DNA from: Fibrella arboris
GTDB taxonomy: Bacteria > Bacteroidota > Bacteroidia > Cytophagales > Spirosomataceae
DNA: 64,000 bases
Direction of reading: 5' to 3'
Assembly: GCF_041321095.1 (NCBI RefSeq)
Contig: NZ_JBGGWE010000004.1
Coordinates: 310,001 to 374,000, forward strand
Under the pieces are notes generated by a model that was not told the origin of the DNA, made no database searches, and saw nothing but the letters and a program-made list of their open reading frames with translations. Every line of letters begins with the position of its first letter. Position 1 is the first letter of the stretch. The translations under genes and the position numbers were made by a program. Below are positions 25,704 to 34,648 of this stretch, in pieces.

Positions 25704-26819
25704 CTACTTTTTCAGTGCAATTACCTTCTCAAAAGCAGGCTTGGGCTGGTTCTGCCGGTCGAACAGCAGCGGGTAGTTGGTCCGGCCGCGGATGGGCCAG
25801 CCATTCAGCCAGCTATCGCCGTCGTTGACGCCCCAGAACGTGACGCGGGTCACCTTGTCTTTGTGCTTCAGGAACAGCTTGAACAGCGCTTCGTAATCAG
25901 CGGCCAATTGTTGCTGTACGCTGTCGGGCAAACCAGCCGTGTAGGGATTCGCTTGTTCGTTGGCGGTCATGCGCTGGCCCACGTCGGCTCCCTGAAAATT
26001 GCGGGGCAACACTTCAATATCCAACTCGGTAAACATCACTTTTACGCCTAGTGCTGCGTATTGCTCGATGCTTTCTTCGATGTCTTTGAAAGGCACTTTC
26101 CCCACGTGCCAGTGGCCCTGAATGCCCACGCCGTCGATACGTACCCCGGCAGCTTTGATCTTTTTGACAAGCTCGATACAGCCCGCCCGTTTTTTGGGCT
26201 GTTCGTTGTTGTAGTCGTTGTAATACAGCTCGGTTTTGGGGGCTGCCTGTTGCGCCAGCCGGAAGGCTTCCGTCACAAAATCAGCGCCGAGGTGCTGCAA
26301 AAACACCGACTTCCGCATGGTGCCGTCTTCGTTCAAAGCCTCGTTCACCACGTCCCACGAAAGTATTTTTCCGTCGTAGCGCCCGGCCACAGTGTTGATG
26401 TGGTCGGTGAAGAACGTCCGAATGGAATCCGAGCTTTTGATGCCGCGGATAAATGATGGTAACTGGCTGTGCCAGATCAGCGTATGGCCGTTAATCTTGA
26501 TCTTGTGTTTTTTCCCGAACGCCACCAGCTTATCCGCCATCTCGAAGTTGTAGGTGTCCCACTTTGGATGGATCAGCGCCGATTTCATGATGTTCTCGGG
26601 CGTGGCCATGTTGAACTGGCTCGCGATGAACTCAGTGGTTTTGGGGTCACGCTCTTCGATCTGGGCGTTGTTGAGGCAGGTACCAATGCCGAAGTCCTTT
26701 TTGAAAGCGTCTCTTAAGGAAGGGATTTTTTGAGCCAGCATCGTATCGGGCAGACCGGAAAGGCCAGCCAGTAAGAGTGCCGTTGCACGGGTAGCGAGGG
26801 CGTATTTTTTCAGAAGCAT
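25704..26819 (-). CDS. Endo-1,4-beta-xylanase, GH10
   Basis: 371 residues from ATG 26819 (an ATG at 26849 adds 10 residues ahead of the signal peptide). The signal peptide is followed by a GH10 barrel. The acid/base Glu is in WDVVNEAL and the nucleophile Glu in FTELDIEVLP, about 110 residues later. GHTLIWHSQLPSF and FWGVNDGDSWL are further GH10 signatures. It cuts internal xylan bonds and is probably periplasmic or surface-located. It follows the AraC gene on the same strand (71 bp), at the downstream end of the xylan block. Confidence 0.95.
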   Translation of the reverse strand: MLLKKYALATRATALLLAGLSGLPDTMLAQKIPSLRDAFKKDFGIGTCLNNAQIEERDPKTTEFIASQFNMATPENIMKSALIHPKWDTYNFEMADKLVAFGKKHKIKINGHTLIWHSQLPSFIRGIKSSDSIRTFFTDHINTVAGRYDGKILSWDVVNEALNEDGTMRKSVFLQHLGADFVTEAFRLAQQAAPKTELYYNDYNNEQPKKRAGCIELVKKIKAAGVRIDGVGIQGHWHVGKVPFKDIEESIEQYAALGVKVMFTELDIEVLPRNFQGADVGQRMTANEQANPYTAGLPDSVQQQLAADYEALFKLFLKHKDKVTRVTFWGVNDGDSWLNGWPIRGRTNYPLLFDRQNQPKPAFEKVIALKK

Positions 26820-26890
26820 AAGAATTATACCGGTAGAATTTGTGTGCATTCTTAGGGGGTTCTCAACGGGTCTTGTGAGCTGGTTATCAA

Positions 26891-27808
26891 TTAGGCAGCT
26901 GCATCAGATGTTCGGTAAGCGGCAGGTGTCATCCCCGTTTTTGCCTTGAACAACCTACTGAAATACTGCGGATACTCGAACCCTAACTGATAGGCGATTT
27001 CGCTCACGCTGGCTCGTGAGCCGAGCAGATTTGTTTTGGCTTCTTCGATCAGGTAGGCATGAATGTGATCCTGGGCATTTTGTCCGGTTTCTTTCTTCAA
27101 CAGATCGCTCAGGTAATGGGCGGAGAGGGCGAGTTGGTCCGCTAAATAGCCAACGGTGGGCAACCCTTTTGTCCGAAGCTGTTTGTCGTCGAAATACGCC
27201 TTTAGCACCTGATCGAACCGAATCAGCAAATCGCTATTCGCCGACTTTCGGGTAATGAACTGACGGTCGTAATACCGCGAACAATAATTCAACAGCAGTT
27301 CGAGGGTCGAGACAATCAGCGTCTGACTGTGCCGGTCAATATTTTCGTCAAGTTCCTGGTCGATAGTCTGGATGCAGGTACGTAAGGTCTGTTTCTCTTT
27401 GTCGGAGAGGTGTAGCGCTTCGCTGGCTTCGTACGAAAAAAAGGAGTAATCTTTCATCTTACCGGCCAGCGAAGTGCCCCGGATCAGGTCGGGGTGAAAA
27501 AACAAACCCCAGCCCATTCGGTCGTCCTGTTTGTTTCGATCATCGTCAATGGTAATGGCTTGCCGGGGAGCCATGCAGAACAGGGTTCCTTCCTGAAAAT
27601 CGACCTGTTTTCTGCCGTATTTCAGATCACCCACGCAATAGTTTTTGAACATGACGGAGTAGAACCCCGAGGTCATGGTTACCCCGTCCTGCGCATTGAT
27701 ATCGGCGCGGGTAAAGTCAATAATCGACACCAGGGGATGCCGGGGCTTGTCCTGGCTGAACAGTTGATTCAGCCCGCTGATGGTTTCGATGTGATAAACG
27801 GATGCCAT
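26891..27808 (-). CDS. AraC family transcriptional regulator
   Basis: 305 residues. The N-terminal cupin-like sensor half (FYSVMFKNYCVGDLKYGRKQVDF, EGTLFCMAPRQAITID) is followed by a C-terminal double helix-turn-helix (VGYLADQLALSAHYLSDLL; VSEIAYQLGFEYPQYFSRLF; KAKTGMTPAAYR). It is translated 9 bp after the SDR gene, so the two are one operon. AraC/SDR pairs of this type are common in Bacteroidota and usually regulate the oxidoreductase, so control of the xylan genes is possible but not shown. Confidence 0.92.
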   Translation of the reverse strand: MASVYHIETISGLNQLFSQDKPRHPLVSIIDFTRADINAQDGVTMTSGFYSVMFKNYCVGDLKYGRKQVDFQEGTLFCMAPRQAITIDDDRNKQDDRMGWGLFFHPDLIRGTSLAGKMKDYSFFSYEASEALHLSDKEKQTLRTCIQTIDQELDENIDRHSQTLIVSTLELLLNYCSRYYDRQFITRKSANSDLLIRFDQVLKAYFDDKQLRTKGLPTVGYLADQLALSAHYLSDLLKKETGQNAQDHIHAYLIEEAKTNLLGSRASVSEIAYQLGFEYPQYFSRLFKAKTGMTPAAYRTSDAAA

Positions 27809-27817
27809 ACGATTCGC

Positions 27818-28621
27818 TTAGTTTACCTGACTCATAATGATTTTATCAAACAGCCGGTCGCCCAGATTGACCCGCATCCAGACCATCGGCTTGGCCAGAC
27901 TACCCACCCGATAGCGCGTTTTAGGCTTTCGGCTCCCGACAATGGCTGACACCGTTTTCGCAATCACCGACGCGGGCGACATGGCCATCGAAGCTGAGTT
28001 AGCGACACCTTTCACGATGTTGGCATAGGGACCACTGCCAGACCGGGCGACCATCGGACCGCTCATTACCTCACCAAACTCCGTGGCAATAAGACCGGGT
28101 TCCAGGATCACGACGTGGATATTAAACGGGCTTAACTCCAGACGCAGGCAATCGCTCCAGCCTTCGATGGCATGCTTGGACGCATGGTACCAGGCACCCA
28201 TCGGGGTATACATTTTACCCCCCATCGAGGAGGTGTTGATAATGGTGCCAGACCGGGCTTCGCGCATGAAGGGAATGACTTTCTGGGTTAAACTGGCTAA
28301 GCCAAACACATTCACCTCAAACTGCCGTCTGGCTTCCTCAATCGGAATCTCCTCGACCGATCCGTAAATGGCGTATCCGGCATTGTTGAACAGCACATCG
28401 ATTTTTCCCTCCCGCCCGATGATTGTGTCGACTACCTGCCGAATGTTTTCCTCGTTGGTAACATCCAGTTGTAGGGCAATGCCTCCGGCCAGTTGAAGGT
28501 CCTGCATCTGATCAATTCGCCGGGCGGCCACATACACCTTGTGCCCTTCTGCGATCAACTTTTGGGCGGTTTCTTTGCCCATACCCGACGACGCGCCCGT
28601 GATTAAGATTACCTTGCTCAT
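27818..28621 (-). CDS. Short-chain dehydrogenase/reductase
   Basis: 267 residues. The cofactor loop is ITGASSGMGKETA near residue 7, followed by NNAGYAIYG near 90, the catalytic Ser in IINTSSMGG near 139, and the YxxxK pair in WYHASKHAIEGW near 155. Classical SDR, subfamily resembling retinol/steroid-type dehydrogenases; the substrate is unknown. It heads a two-gene operon with the AraC regulator. A terminator at 28721 separates it from the esterase genes. Confidence 0.9.
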   Translation of the reverse strand: MSKVILITGASSGMGKETAQKLIAEGHKVYVAARRIDQMQDLQLAGGIALQLDVTNEENIRQVVDTIIGREGKIDVLFNNAGYAIYGSVEEIPIEEARRQFEVNVFGLASLTQKVIPFMREARSGTIINTSSMGGKMYTPMGAWYHASKHAIEGWSDCLRLELSPFNIHVVILEPGLIATEFGEVMSGPMVARSGSGPYANIVKGVANSASMAMSPASVIAKTVSAIVGSRKPKTRYRVGSLAKPMVWMRVNLGDRLFDKIIMSQVN

Positions 28622-28720
28622 GGTTCAATTTGTTTTGGTTGATTAATGAGACAAAGGTCAGCCGTAGGCGTAGGCAGGTGGTAAATCGAATTCCTGAATG
28701 TTGTATACGAATTCCAGTTT

Positions 28721-28755
28721 GCGTCTGATCGCTCCAAAGTAGAGCGATCAGACGC
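28721..28755 (-). terminator. Terminator of the xylan esterase operon
   Basis: A perfect 14 bp stem (GCGTCTGATCGCTC and its inverse) with a 7-nt loop, 15 bp after the stop of the two-domain esterase. There is no strong T tract, but its position and strength support transcript ending here. Confidence 0.75.
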
Positions 28756-28769
28756 AGGCCGGATAGCCG

Positions 28770-30692
28770 CTAGTTGAACAGCAAGGGCGCAAACATAAAC
28801 AGGTCGTGCCGCCAGACTGGCCAGGTGTGTCCACCAGCGTATTCGCTGTACTGATACTTAACCCCCATCTCGTCGAACTTCTTCATCATGATCTGGCAGT
28901 TCTGGTAGGCAATGTCTTCTTTGCCGCCCTGCGAAATCCAGATCGGTTTCAGGTTGCCGTTGATGCTGGCTACGTTGTCTTTCATGAAGGCATACTGCGG
29001 GTCGGTCAGTTGGGGGTTGTTGGCGAACCAGCCCGAGCTGAACACACCCAGCGACGAGAACATGCTGTTGTTTTTGATACCCGCATACAACGTCTGCAAC
29101 CCACCCATCGACAGGCCCGCCAAGGCCCGGTTCTTCGGGTCGGTCTCGACCCGGAAGTTGCTTTCCACGAACGGTATAGCCGCCAGTTTCAACTCGTTTT
29201 CAAACGCTTTCAGCACGTTCTCGTTGAACCCGGCCAGGCCCCCCGCACTTACGTTGCCGTCGAGCATGGCAATGATCATCGGTTTGGCTTTTTTGTCGGC
29301 AATCAGGTTATCGAGGATCATGTCCGTTTTACCCTGCGTCGACCAGCCGCGCTGATCTTCGCCCCCGCCGTGCAAGAGGTACAGTACCGGATATTTCGCC
29401 GTCGATTGGTCGTAGCCCGGTGGCGTGTACACGTACATCTCGCGCCAGGTGTTGGTGGCTTTAGAGAGGTAGCGTTTGATGCGGACGTCGCCGTGGGGTA
29501 CGTCGCGTATGGCGTAAAAAGCGCCGTCTTTGTCGGGTATTTCGATGCCGCTGGCCATGCGGCTCATGCCGTAGAAGCTCTCGCTGGCCGGATCGGCAAT
29601 GGCCACCCCGTCGATCAGCAGCGAGTAATAATGAAAGCCCCGGCTGACGGAATCGGTGGTGGCAGTCCAGAAGCCGCTGCTGTCTCTCACCATATCGTAC
29701 TTCTTGCCCAAATCAACCTGCACTTTCCTGGCGTCGGGCGCTTTCACGCGAAAAACGACACGGTTGTCGGGCAGGATTTGCGGATATTTGCCGTTCCGAA
29801 TGTTGGTCGACGCGGGCGTTCCCAGCACGGTATACTTGGTCAGCGACGCATTGTCGACGGGTTTGAACAGGAACTGCGAGAACATATACAGCCCATTTTT
29901 CCAGACCTTGAAATCGTGGCCGCCCGGCTCCACGTAGTAGATATGTGGCACCTCGTTCTGGTAGAGGTAGTCGTGGGTACGTTTGCTGAACGAGATCAGC
30001 CCATCGGCATCGCCACACGAAATCCAGAGCAGCTTCAGTTTCTGTTTGGCATCGGCAGGGTTAGGCACCAGTTCCTCCGGCCGTTTGGTGTTGGGGGCCG
30101 ACGAGAAGCCACCTACCCAGGCAAACTTGTCCAGATTCCCCAGCCCGAAATTCAGCGACTGTCCCCCGCCCATCGATAGGCCGGCAATGGCGCGGTGTTC
30201 GCGGTCGGTCAGGGTCGGGTACTTCTTCTCGATGAACGGAACCAGGTCGTTCAGCAGGTCTTTTTCGAAGGTGGCAAACGCTTCGACTTTGTCTTTGTCG
30301 AACACGTTACCCACCGCCCGGTCGTCTTTCATGGCGCGGCCGTTGGGCATTACCACGATCATTGGCTGAAGCTTGTTCTCAGCGTACAGATTGTCCAGAA
30401 CCACCTGCGGATTGCCGCCTTTGAGCCATTCCTTTTCGTCGCCCCCGATGCCGTGCAGCAAATACAGGACGGGGTATTTCGTCTTTTTGGTATAGCCCGG
30501 CGGGGTGTATACCAGCGCCTTGCGGGACGTACCCACGGTTTTCGACGGATAACTGATGGAGTCCAGTTTACCCGTGGCAATACCCGAGCGTACCTGGTCG
30601 AAGCCCTTCGGGGCTTCTTTCTCTATTTTCTGGGCGTAACTCCCAAAGCTTAACAAGCCCAGGGCAGCCATTATGTATAGGAATCGTTTCAT
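28770..30692 (-). CDS. Two-domain CE1-type esterase (tandem catalytic domains)
   Basis: 640 residues with a signal peptide. The first CE1-type alpha/beta-hydrolase domain (about 35-285) has nucleophile GLSMGGGQS near residue 172 and a likely catalytic His in GGHDFKVW. An E-set (CBM48-like) module follows (about 295-395, KYPQILPDNRVVFRVKAPDARKV). A second CE1 domain (about 405-640) has GLSMGGLQT near 527 and GGHTWPVW. Both triads look intact. The enzyme would remove feruloyl or acetyl groups from xylan. It is downstream of, and co-directional with, another E-set/CE1 esterase (39 bp gap). Confidence 0.9.
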   Translation of the reverse strand: MKRFLYIMAALGLLSFGSYAQKIEKEAPKGFDQVRSGIATGKLDSISYPSKTVGTSRKALVYTPPGYTKKTKYPVLYLLHGIGGDEKEWLKGGNPQVVLDNLYAENKLQPMIVVMPNGRAMKDDRAVGNVFDKDKVEAFATFEKDLLNDLVPFIEKKYPTLTDREHRAIAGLSMGGGQSLNFGLGNLDKFAWVGGFSSAPNTKRPEELVPNPADAKQKLKLLWISCGDADGLISFSKRTHDYLYQNEVPHIYYVEPGGHDFKVWKNGLYMFSQFLFKPVDNASLTKYTVLGTPASTNIRNGKYPQILPDNRVVFRVKAPDARKVQVDLGKKYDMVRDSSGFWTATTDSVSRGFHYYSLLIDGVAIADPASESFYGMSRMASGIEIPDKDGAFYAIRDVPHGDVRIKRYLSKATNTWREMYVYTPPGYDQSTAKYPVLYLLHGGGEDQRGWSTQGKTDMILDNLIADKKAKPMIIAMLDGNVSAGGLAGFNENVLKAFENELKLAAIPFVESNFRVETDPKNRALAGLSMGGLQTLYAGIKNNSMFSSLGVFSSGWFANNPQLTDPQYAFMKDNVASINGNLKPIWISQGGKEDIAYQNCQIMMKKFDEMGVKYQYSEYAGGHTWPVWRHDLFMFAPLLFN

Positions 30693-30731
30693 GATTTTAC
30701 TATGTTGACCAAAAGCAGAAAATGCACTGGG

Positions 30732-31883
30732 TTATTTTTTAAAGATCAGACTGGCATACTGCCGCAACGACCGACGCCAGGTTTGCCACTCGTGCGACGT
30801 ACCCGGCGACTCGTAATACACGTGCCTGATGCCCGCTTTATCGAGCGCTTCGTGGAAACCTTTCACGCCGGTATACATCCGTTCAGGTTCTTTGGTGCCG
30901 ATGCTCACGTACACCACTTTCACCTTCTTGTTGAACGCATCGGCGTCGGACCAGGCACCGTCGTAGAGTTGCTTGATGTCGGCACCCGGCTGCAACCGAC
31001 CCGCTCCGCTGAATCCGCCGATATAGGCAAACTTGTCGAGGTTAGTCATCGTGGTCTGGAACGTCTGAAAGCCGCCCATCGACAGCCCCGCCATTGCCCG
31101 GTTGTCGCGATCGCTCAGCGTTCTGAACTGTTTGTCGATCATCGGGATCACTTCTTTCACCAGCACCTCAGGAAACACATTGGCAGCCATGCCACCGGGT
31201 CCGGGTCCAGTTGTGCTGACGGGCCGGGTGGGGTCGGTCGCGTAGCCGCGTTCCATCACCACGATCATGGGGGTTGCCTTGCCTTCGGCGATCAGGTTGT
31301 CGAGGATGAGGTCCATCTTGCCCTGCGTTGGCCAGCCGGTTTCGTCTTCGCCCGAACCGTGTTGCAGGTACATGACGGGGTACCGTTTCTTCGGATTTTC
31401 GTCGTAGCCCGGGGGCGTATACACATTGGCCCGGCGCCACGCTTTGGTCATATCGGAGTAATAATTGACCGAACGTACCTGACCATGCGGCACATTTTTG
31501 GGCTGGTAATAGTCCATGTCCTTGTCCGGAATATCAATGCCGCTGGCCATGCGGCCCATGCCGTAAAACGTCTGGCTCGACGGGTCGCACAGGGCAACGC
31601 CGTCGACGATCAGCGAGTAGTAGTGAAAGCCTTCGGGAATTGGGTCGGTGGTGACGGTCCAGAAGCCGCTGGTATCTTTCACCATATCGTATTTGCGGCC
31701 CAAATCCATCTGTACTTTCTGGGCCTCCGGTGCTTTCACCCGGAACATAACCCGGTTATCGGACAGCAGTTGCGGGTACTTCTGCCCCGGAATATTGGTC
31801 GGGGCCGGTACGCCGACGGTTTGGGCGTGGACTTGTGTTGTCAAGGCCGCAACGCCGATGAGTAAGACGAGTAACGATTTCAT
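30732..31883 (-). CDS. E-set + CE1-type esterase
   Basis: 383 residues. The signal peptide is followed by an E-set/CBM48-like domain (about 28-130, with VMFRVKAPEAQKVQMDLGRKY) and a CE1 esterase domain (about 140-383). The nucleophile is in AGLSMGGFQTFQ near residue 267, and the catalytic His is in TSHEWQTWRRSL. Its E-set closely resembles the middle module of the downstream two-domain enzyme, pointing to duplication. Predicted feruloyl/acetyl xylan esterase. Confidence 0.9.
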   Translation of the reverse strand: MKSLLVLLIGVAALTTQVHAQTVGVPAPTNIPGQKYPQLLSDNRVMFRVKAPEAQKVQMDLGRKYDMVKDTSGFWTVTTDPIPEGFHYYSLIVDGVALCDPSSQTFYGMGRMASGIDIPDKDMDYYQPKNVPHGQVRSVNYYSDMTKAWRRANVYTPPGYDENPKKRYPVMYLQHGSGEDETGWPTQGKMDLILDNLIAEGKATPMIVVMERGYATDPTRPVSTTGPGPGGMAANVFPEVLVKEVIPMIDKQFRTLSDRDNRAMAGLSMGGFQTFQTTMTNLDKFAYIGGFSGAGRLQPGADIKQLYDGAWSDADAFNKKVKVVYVSIGTKEPERMYTGVKGFHEALDKAGIRHVYYESPGTSHEWQTWRRSLRQYASLIFKK

Positions 31884-31916
31884 TCTAAAGGATTTAGAGA
31901 GGTTTATTGTCAGTAT

Positions 31917-32004
31917 GCTTCGCTGTCATTTGTAGGCCTTGATGGTCATTAGTCGTTTTGTCAGAATGACAATTAATGACGCCAAAGGCTAATGACAGCG
32001 AAGC
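31917..32004. repeat. Intergenic hairpin with repeated TCATT/AATGA words
   Basis: Perfect 14 bp outer arms (GCTTCGCTGTCATT and inverse, 31917-31930 and 31991-32004). Inside, TCATT words on the left face AATGA words on the right (GGTCATTAGTC, GACAATTAATGAC). It lies between the GH8 gene and the E-set esterase gene inside the xylan block. Confidence 0.8.
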
Positions 32005-32010
32005 CAATGA

Positions 32011-33279
32011 CTACTTAGTCTGTGGCGTAATCATCTGGTATTTGCCGCTTAAATGCATGAGGCTGAACAAATACAGCAGCCCATCGTAATACGGATCGAA
32101 GTAGCCATCCTCGAACGGCTCCAGTTTGGCGTTCCAGAGGGCCTGCACAAAATCCCGACTGTTCTTCTCTTTGTTGATCAGCGACAGCGTGGCCGCCGTA
32201 GACACCAGCCCGATCGAGTGCCGTAGCTTTTTCACCGGTCCTGCCTGCAGAATGAACTCGGGCCGTGACCCGTCCAGGTTAAACTGATCGTCGTAGGTGT
32301 CCATCCCTTTCGACCGCAGGAAACCCTGAAACCGGTTGGCGTAGTCTTCCTGCCAGGCTTTGTCTTTCCCCGACCAGGTGTAATCCATGGCAATATTCAT
32401 GGGCACCCGCCACGAGTCGTAACGAAACGCGGAGGGCGACCAGCGGGTGTCGTGTGGTTTGCCGCTGAACTCGGTATAGTCGGCGTTGAGGCCCGTAACG
32501 GGGTGGCAGGCCCGGTGCAGAAACACCCGCGACGTGTCGGCGCATTCCTTATAAAACGCTTCGTGGCCGTCTTTGGCATACAGCACCCAGGCGTCGTAAA
32601 AAGCGGGCAGGTGATACGATGGGTCGGTCCATTTATAGTTGCCGCCCTCCGGCACAAACGAGATCTGCTTGGCGTCGGTGTTGATCAGGTTATAGATGTT
32701 GCCGGTGCCGTCTTTTTTCCACATGGCATCCAGAATCCGGCGGGCCTCCCCGTAATAGTTGATACCGGTGTTGTTACCCCATTTGTTGGCCGCAAACAGC
32801 AGACTGGTGATGTAGTACAGCTCGCCGTCGGAGGCCGACCCTTCCGAGTTTTTCTTCATCGTCTGTGGGTTGATGCTCCAGGCGAAATACGCTTCCCGTG
32901 GCCCGCTCTGGTGTTGCAGGTACTTCTTCGACCACCGCCAGATACGGTCGAACACGTCTTTTTTACCCAACTGAACGGCTACCATCATGCCATACGAAAG
33001 GCCTTCCGTTCGGGCATCTTTGTTCTTCACATCCGACACATAGGCCATCGTATCGCCCACTTCAAAATACACCTTGTTGGGGCCTTCAAACACGTCGTAA
33101 TACGCTTTCGCCAGTTTCGCGTCGATGTCGGCCTGTTTGTAGCCCATCTCGCGAAACAGGTTCCGGTAAGCAGGCTGACCGGCCTTTTTAGGTTGCCCAA
33201 AAACAACGGCCTGTCCACTGCACAGCACAGCCAGTATCAGCCACAAACGGACCCTGTAATTCACTTTCATTCGTACCAT
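32011..33279 (-). CDS. Reducing-end xylose-releasing exo-oligoxylanase-type GH8 enzyme
   Basis: 422 residues with a signal peptide (LAVLCSGQAVVFGQ). The (alpha/alpha)6 GH8 signatures are present: RTEGLSYGMMVAVQL with the acid Glu near residue 92, WSINPQTMKKNSEGSASDGELYY with the family's SAxDGD/E loop, and DYTWSGKD. The closest match by pattern is the Rex group, which removes xylose from the reducing end of xylo-oligosaccharides. It complements the endo-acting GH10. Hairpins or gaps of over 120 bp lie on either side, so it may be expressed somewhat independently. Confidence 0.9.
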   Translation of the reverse strand: MVRMKVNYRVRLWLILAVLCSGQAVVFGQPKKAGQPAYRNLFREMGYKQADIDAKLAKAYYDVFEGPNKVYFEVGDTMAYVSDVKNKDARTEGLSYGMMVAVQLGKKDVFDRIWRWSKKYLQHQSGPREAYFAWSINPQTMKKNSEGSASDGELYYITSLLFAANKWGNNTGINYYGEARRILDAMWKKDGTGNIYNLINTDAKQISFVPEGGNYKWTDPSYHLPAFYDAWVLYAKDGHEAFYKECADTSRVFLHRACHPVTGLNADYTEFSGKPHDTRWSPSAFRYDSWRVPMNIAMDYTWSGKDKAWQEDYANRFQGFLRSKGMDTYDDQFNLDGSRPEFILQAGPVKKLRHSIGLVSTAATLSLINKEKNSRDFVQALWNAKLEPFEDGYFDPYYDGLLYLFSLMHLSGKYQMITPQTK

Positions 33280-33408
33280 AAAACTGGTTGAGTATTGTAG
33301 TTAAGTGATTCAATCCTTTTTTGCCGGTCCGCCGGTGCGGTCGGGATGACAAAAGATCCGGGGCAGCTAACATGGCTGACCTTATGAAGCTCCCGGCAAA
33401 CGACCACA

Positions 33409-34515
33409 CTATTTAAATAGCAACGGAGCCATCTCGTGCAGGCTCCGGCGCCAGGTCAGGAACTCGTGGGCCGTTTTGTCCGACACATACGAAACGGCAT
33501 TGTACCCGGCGGCTTTCAGGTCGGTGGCGGCTTTCGTTACGCCATCGGGCCGCTCTTTGCTGCCGCAGCTAATGAACACGAGTTTCGGTTTGGCCTTGTC
33601 TTTAAGGTCTTCGGGGGCATAGACGCCACCGCTGAGCAGGCCGTAATACCCGAATACATCCGGCTTGTTGAGGGTGATCATTTTGGTTTCCATGCCGCCC
33701 ATCGAGAGGCCCGCCATTGCCCGGTTATCCCGGTTGGTTAGTGTGCGGAAATTGGCATCCACGTAGGGGATCAGTTCCTCGGTCAGCACCGTCTGGAAGG
33801 GGTCGATCTTGAACTCCCGAATCTTGCCGAATTTCACCTCGTTGGTCATGCCGTAGGTCATCACAATCAGGAACGGCTTGATTTTGCCCTCGGCGATCAG
33901 GTTATCCATGATCAGGTTGGCGTGTCCCTGGTTGCTCCAGGCCGTTTCGTCTTCGCCCCAGCCGTGTTGCAGATACAGCACCGGATATTTTTTCGATTTC
34001 TCTGTCGAGTAGCCCGGTGGTGTGTACACAAACGCCCGACGGGGGGTGCCCGTGCTTTTCGAGGGGAACAGAATCTGCTGCACATGGCCGTGGGGTACGT
34101 CTTTCAGGGCGTAGAAATCCTGATCGTGGGCCGGAATCTCGATGCCGCTTTCCCAACGAACGGAGCCATAGTAATTCTTGGCGCCGGGGTCGTTGAACTT
34201 GCCGCCGTCGATGGTCACGTTGTAGTAGTGGAAGCCTTCATCCATTGGTCCTTCCGTAGTGGCAGTCCAGTAGCCGTCGTCTCCTTTTTTGAGCTTGGTA
34301 CCACCCCGACCGCCCAGGCCCAGGCTCACCTTGACGCTGTCGGCTTTGGGGGCAAAGATGCGGAACCGGGCGTAGCCCTGCGAGTTCACCTGCGGGTACT
34401 CCTGCCCCGGCTGATTGAGTGAAGAGGGTTTGAAATCCTCCTGAATTGTCTGCGAAAAGCAGCTGATACTGATGAGTGCGGCTGCGAAAAAAGCAGCGAT
34501 CGATCTGACGTTCAT
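33409..34515 (-). CDS. E-set + CE1-type esterase
   Basis: 368 residues. The signal peptide is followed by an E-set domain (about 25-120, YARFRIFAPKADSVKVSLG) and a CE1 domain (about 135-368). The nucleophile lies in AGLSMGGMETKM near residue 270, and the His in TAHEFLTWRRSLHE. It groups by sequence with the 30732 and 28770 enzymes (GLSMGG, WRRSL type). Predicted feruloyl or acetyl xylan esterase, secreted. Confidence 0.9.
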   Translation of the reverse strand: MNVRSIAAFFAAALISISCFSQTIQEDFKPSSLNQPGQEYPQVNSQGYARFRIFAPKADSVKVSLGLGGRGGTKLKKGDDGYWTATTEGPMDEGFHYYNVTIDGGKFNDPGAKNYYGSVRWESGIEIPAHDQDFYALKDVPHGHVQQILFPSKSTGTPRRAFVYTPPGYSTEKSKKYPVLYLQHGWGEDETAWSNQGHANLIMDNLIAEGKIKPFLIVMTYGMTNEVKFGKIREFKIDPFQTVLTEELIPYVDANFRTLTNRDNRAMAGLSMGGMETKMITLNKPDVFGYYGLLSGGVYAPEDLKDKAKPKLVFISCGSKERPDGVTKAATDLKAAGYNAVSYVSDKTAHEFLTWRRSLHEMAPLLFK

Positions 34516-34556
34516 GTGGTTATTTGTTTATGTTAGGAAAAATTGAATGGATGGTG

Positions 34557-34638
34557 TGTAGAGACGCAAGATGTTGCGTCTCCGCGCCCGGACGGTATTG
34601 CTGACGCATGAGGAGACGCAACATCTTGCGTCTCTACA
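34557..34638. repeat. Nested palindrome hairpin (GAGACGCAAGATG word)
   Basis: Perfect 27-nt arms at 34557-34583 and 34612-34638. Each arm is itself a palindrome (GAGACGCAA-GATG-TTGCGTCTC), so the DNA or RNA can fold as one long hairpin or two short ones. GAGACGCA...TGCGTCTC words are widespread intergenic repeats in Bacteroidota and cyanobacteria. It lies between two esterase genes. Confidence 0.9.
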
Positions 34639-34648
34639 AGAAACCACC

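Noticed and set aside
26891..27808. AraC protein as the xylan locus master regulator
   Set aside because: It is in a separate two-gene operon with an SDR, a pairing seen without xylan genes, and the operator-like repeat is 20 kb away. The link remains possible but unsupported.
28806..30179. Long plus-strand open frame (457 codons) opposite the two-domain esterase
   Set aside because: It lies entirely antisense to a protein with two intact esterase motifs; its translation shows no recognisable domain. Long mirror frames are common over GC-rich codons.
30702..31865. Long plus-strand open frame opposite the E-set esterase
   Set aside because: Antisense shadow of a clear CE1 gene; the translation is His- and Val-rich with no family pattern.
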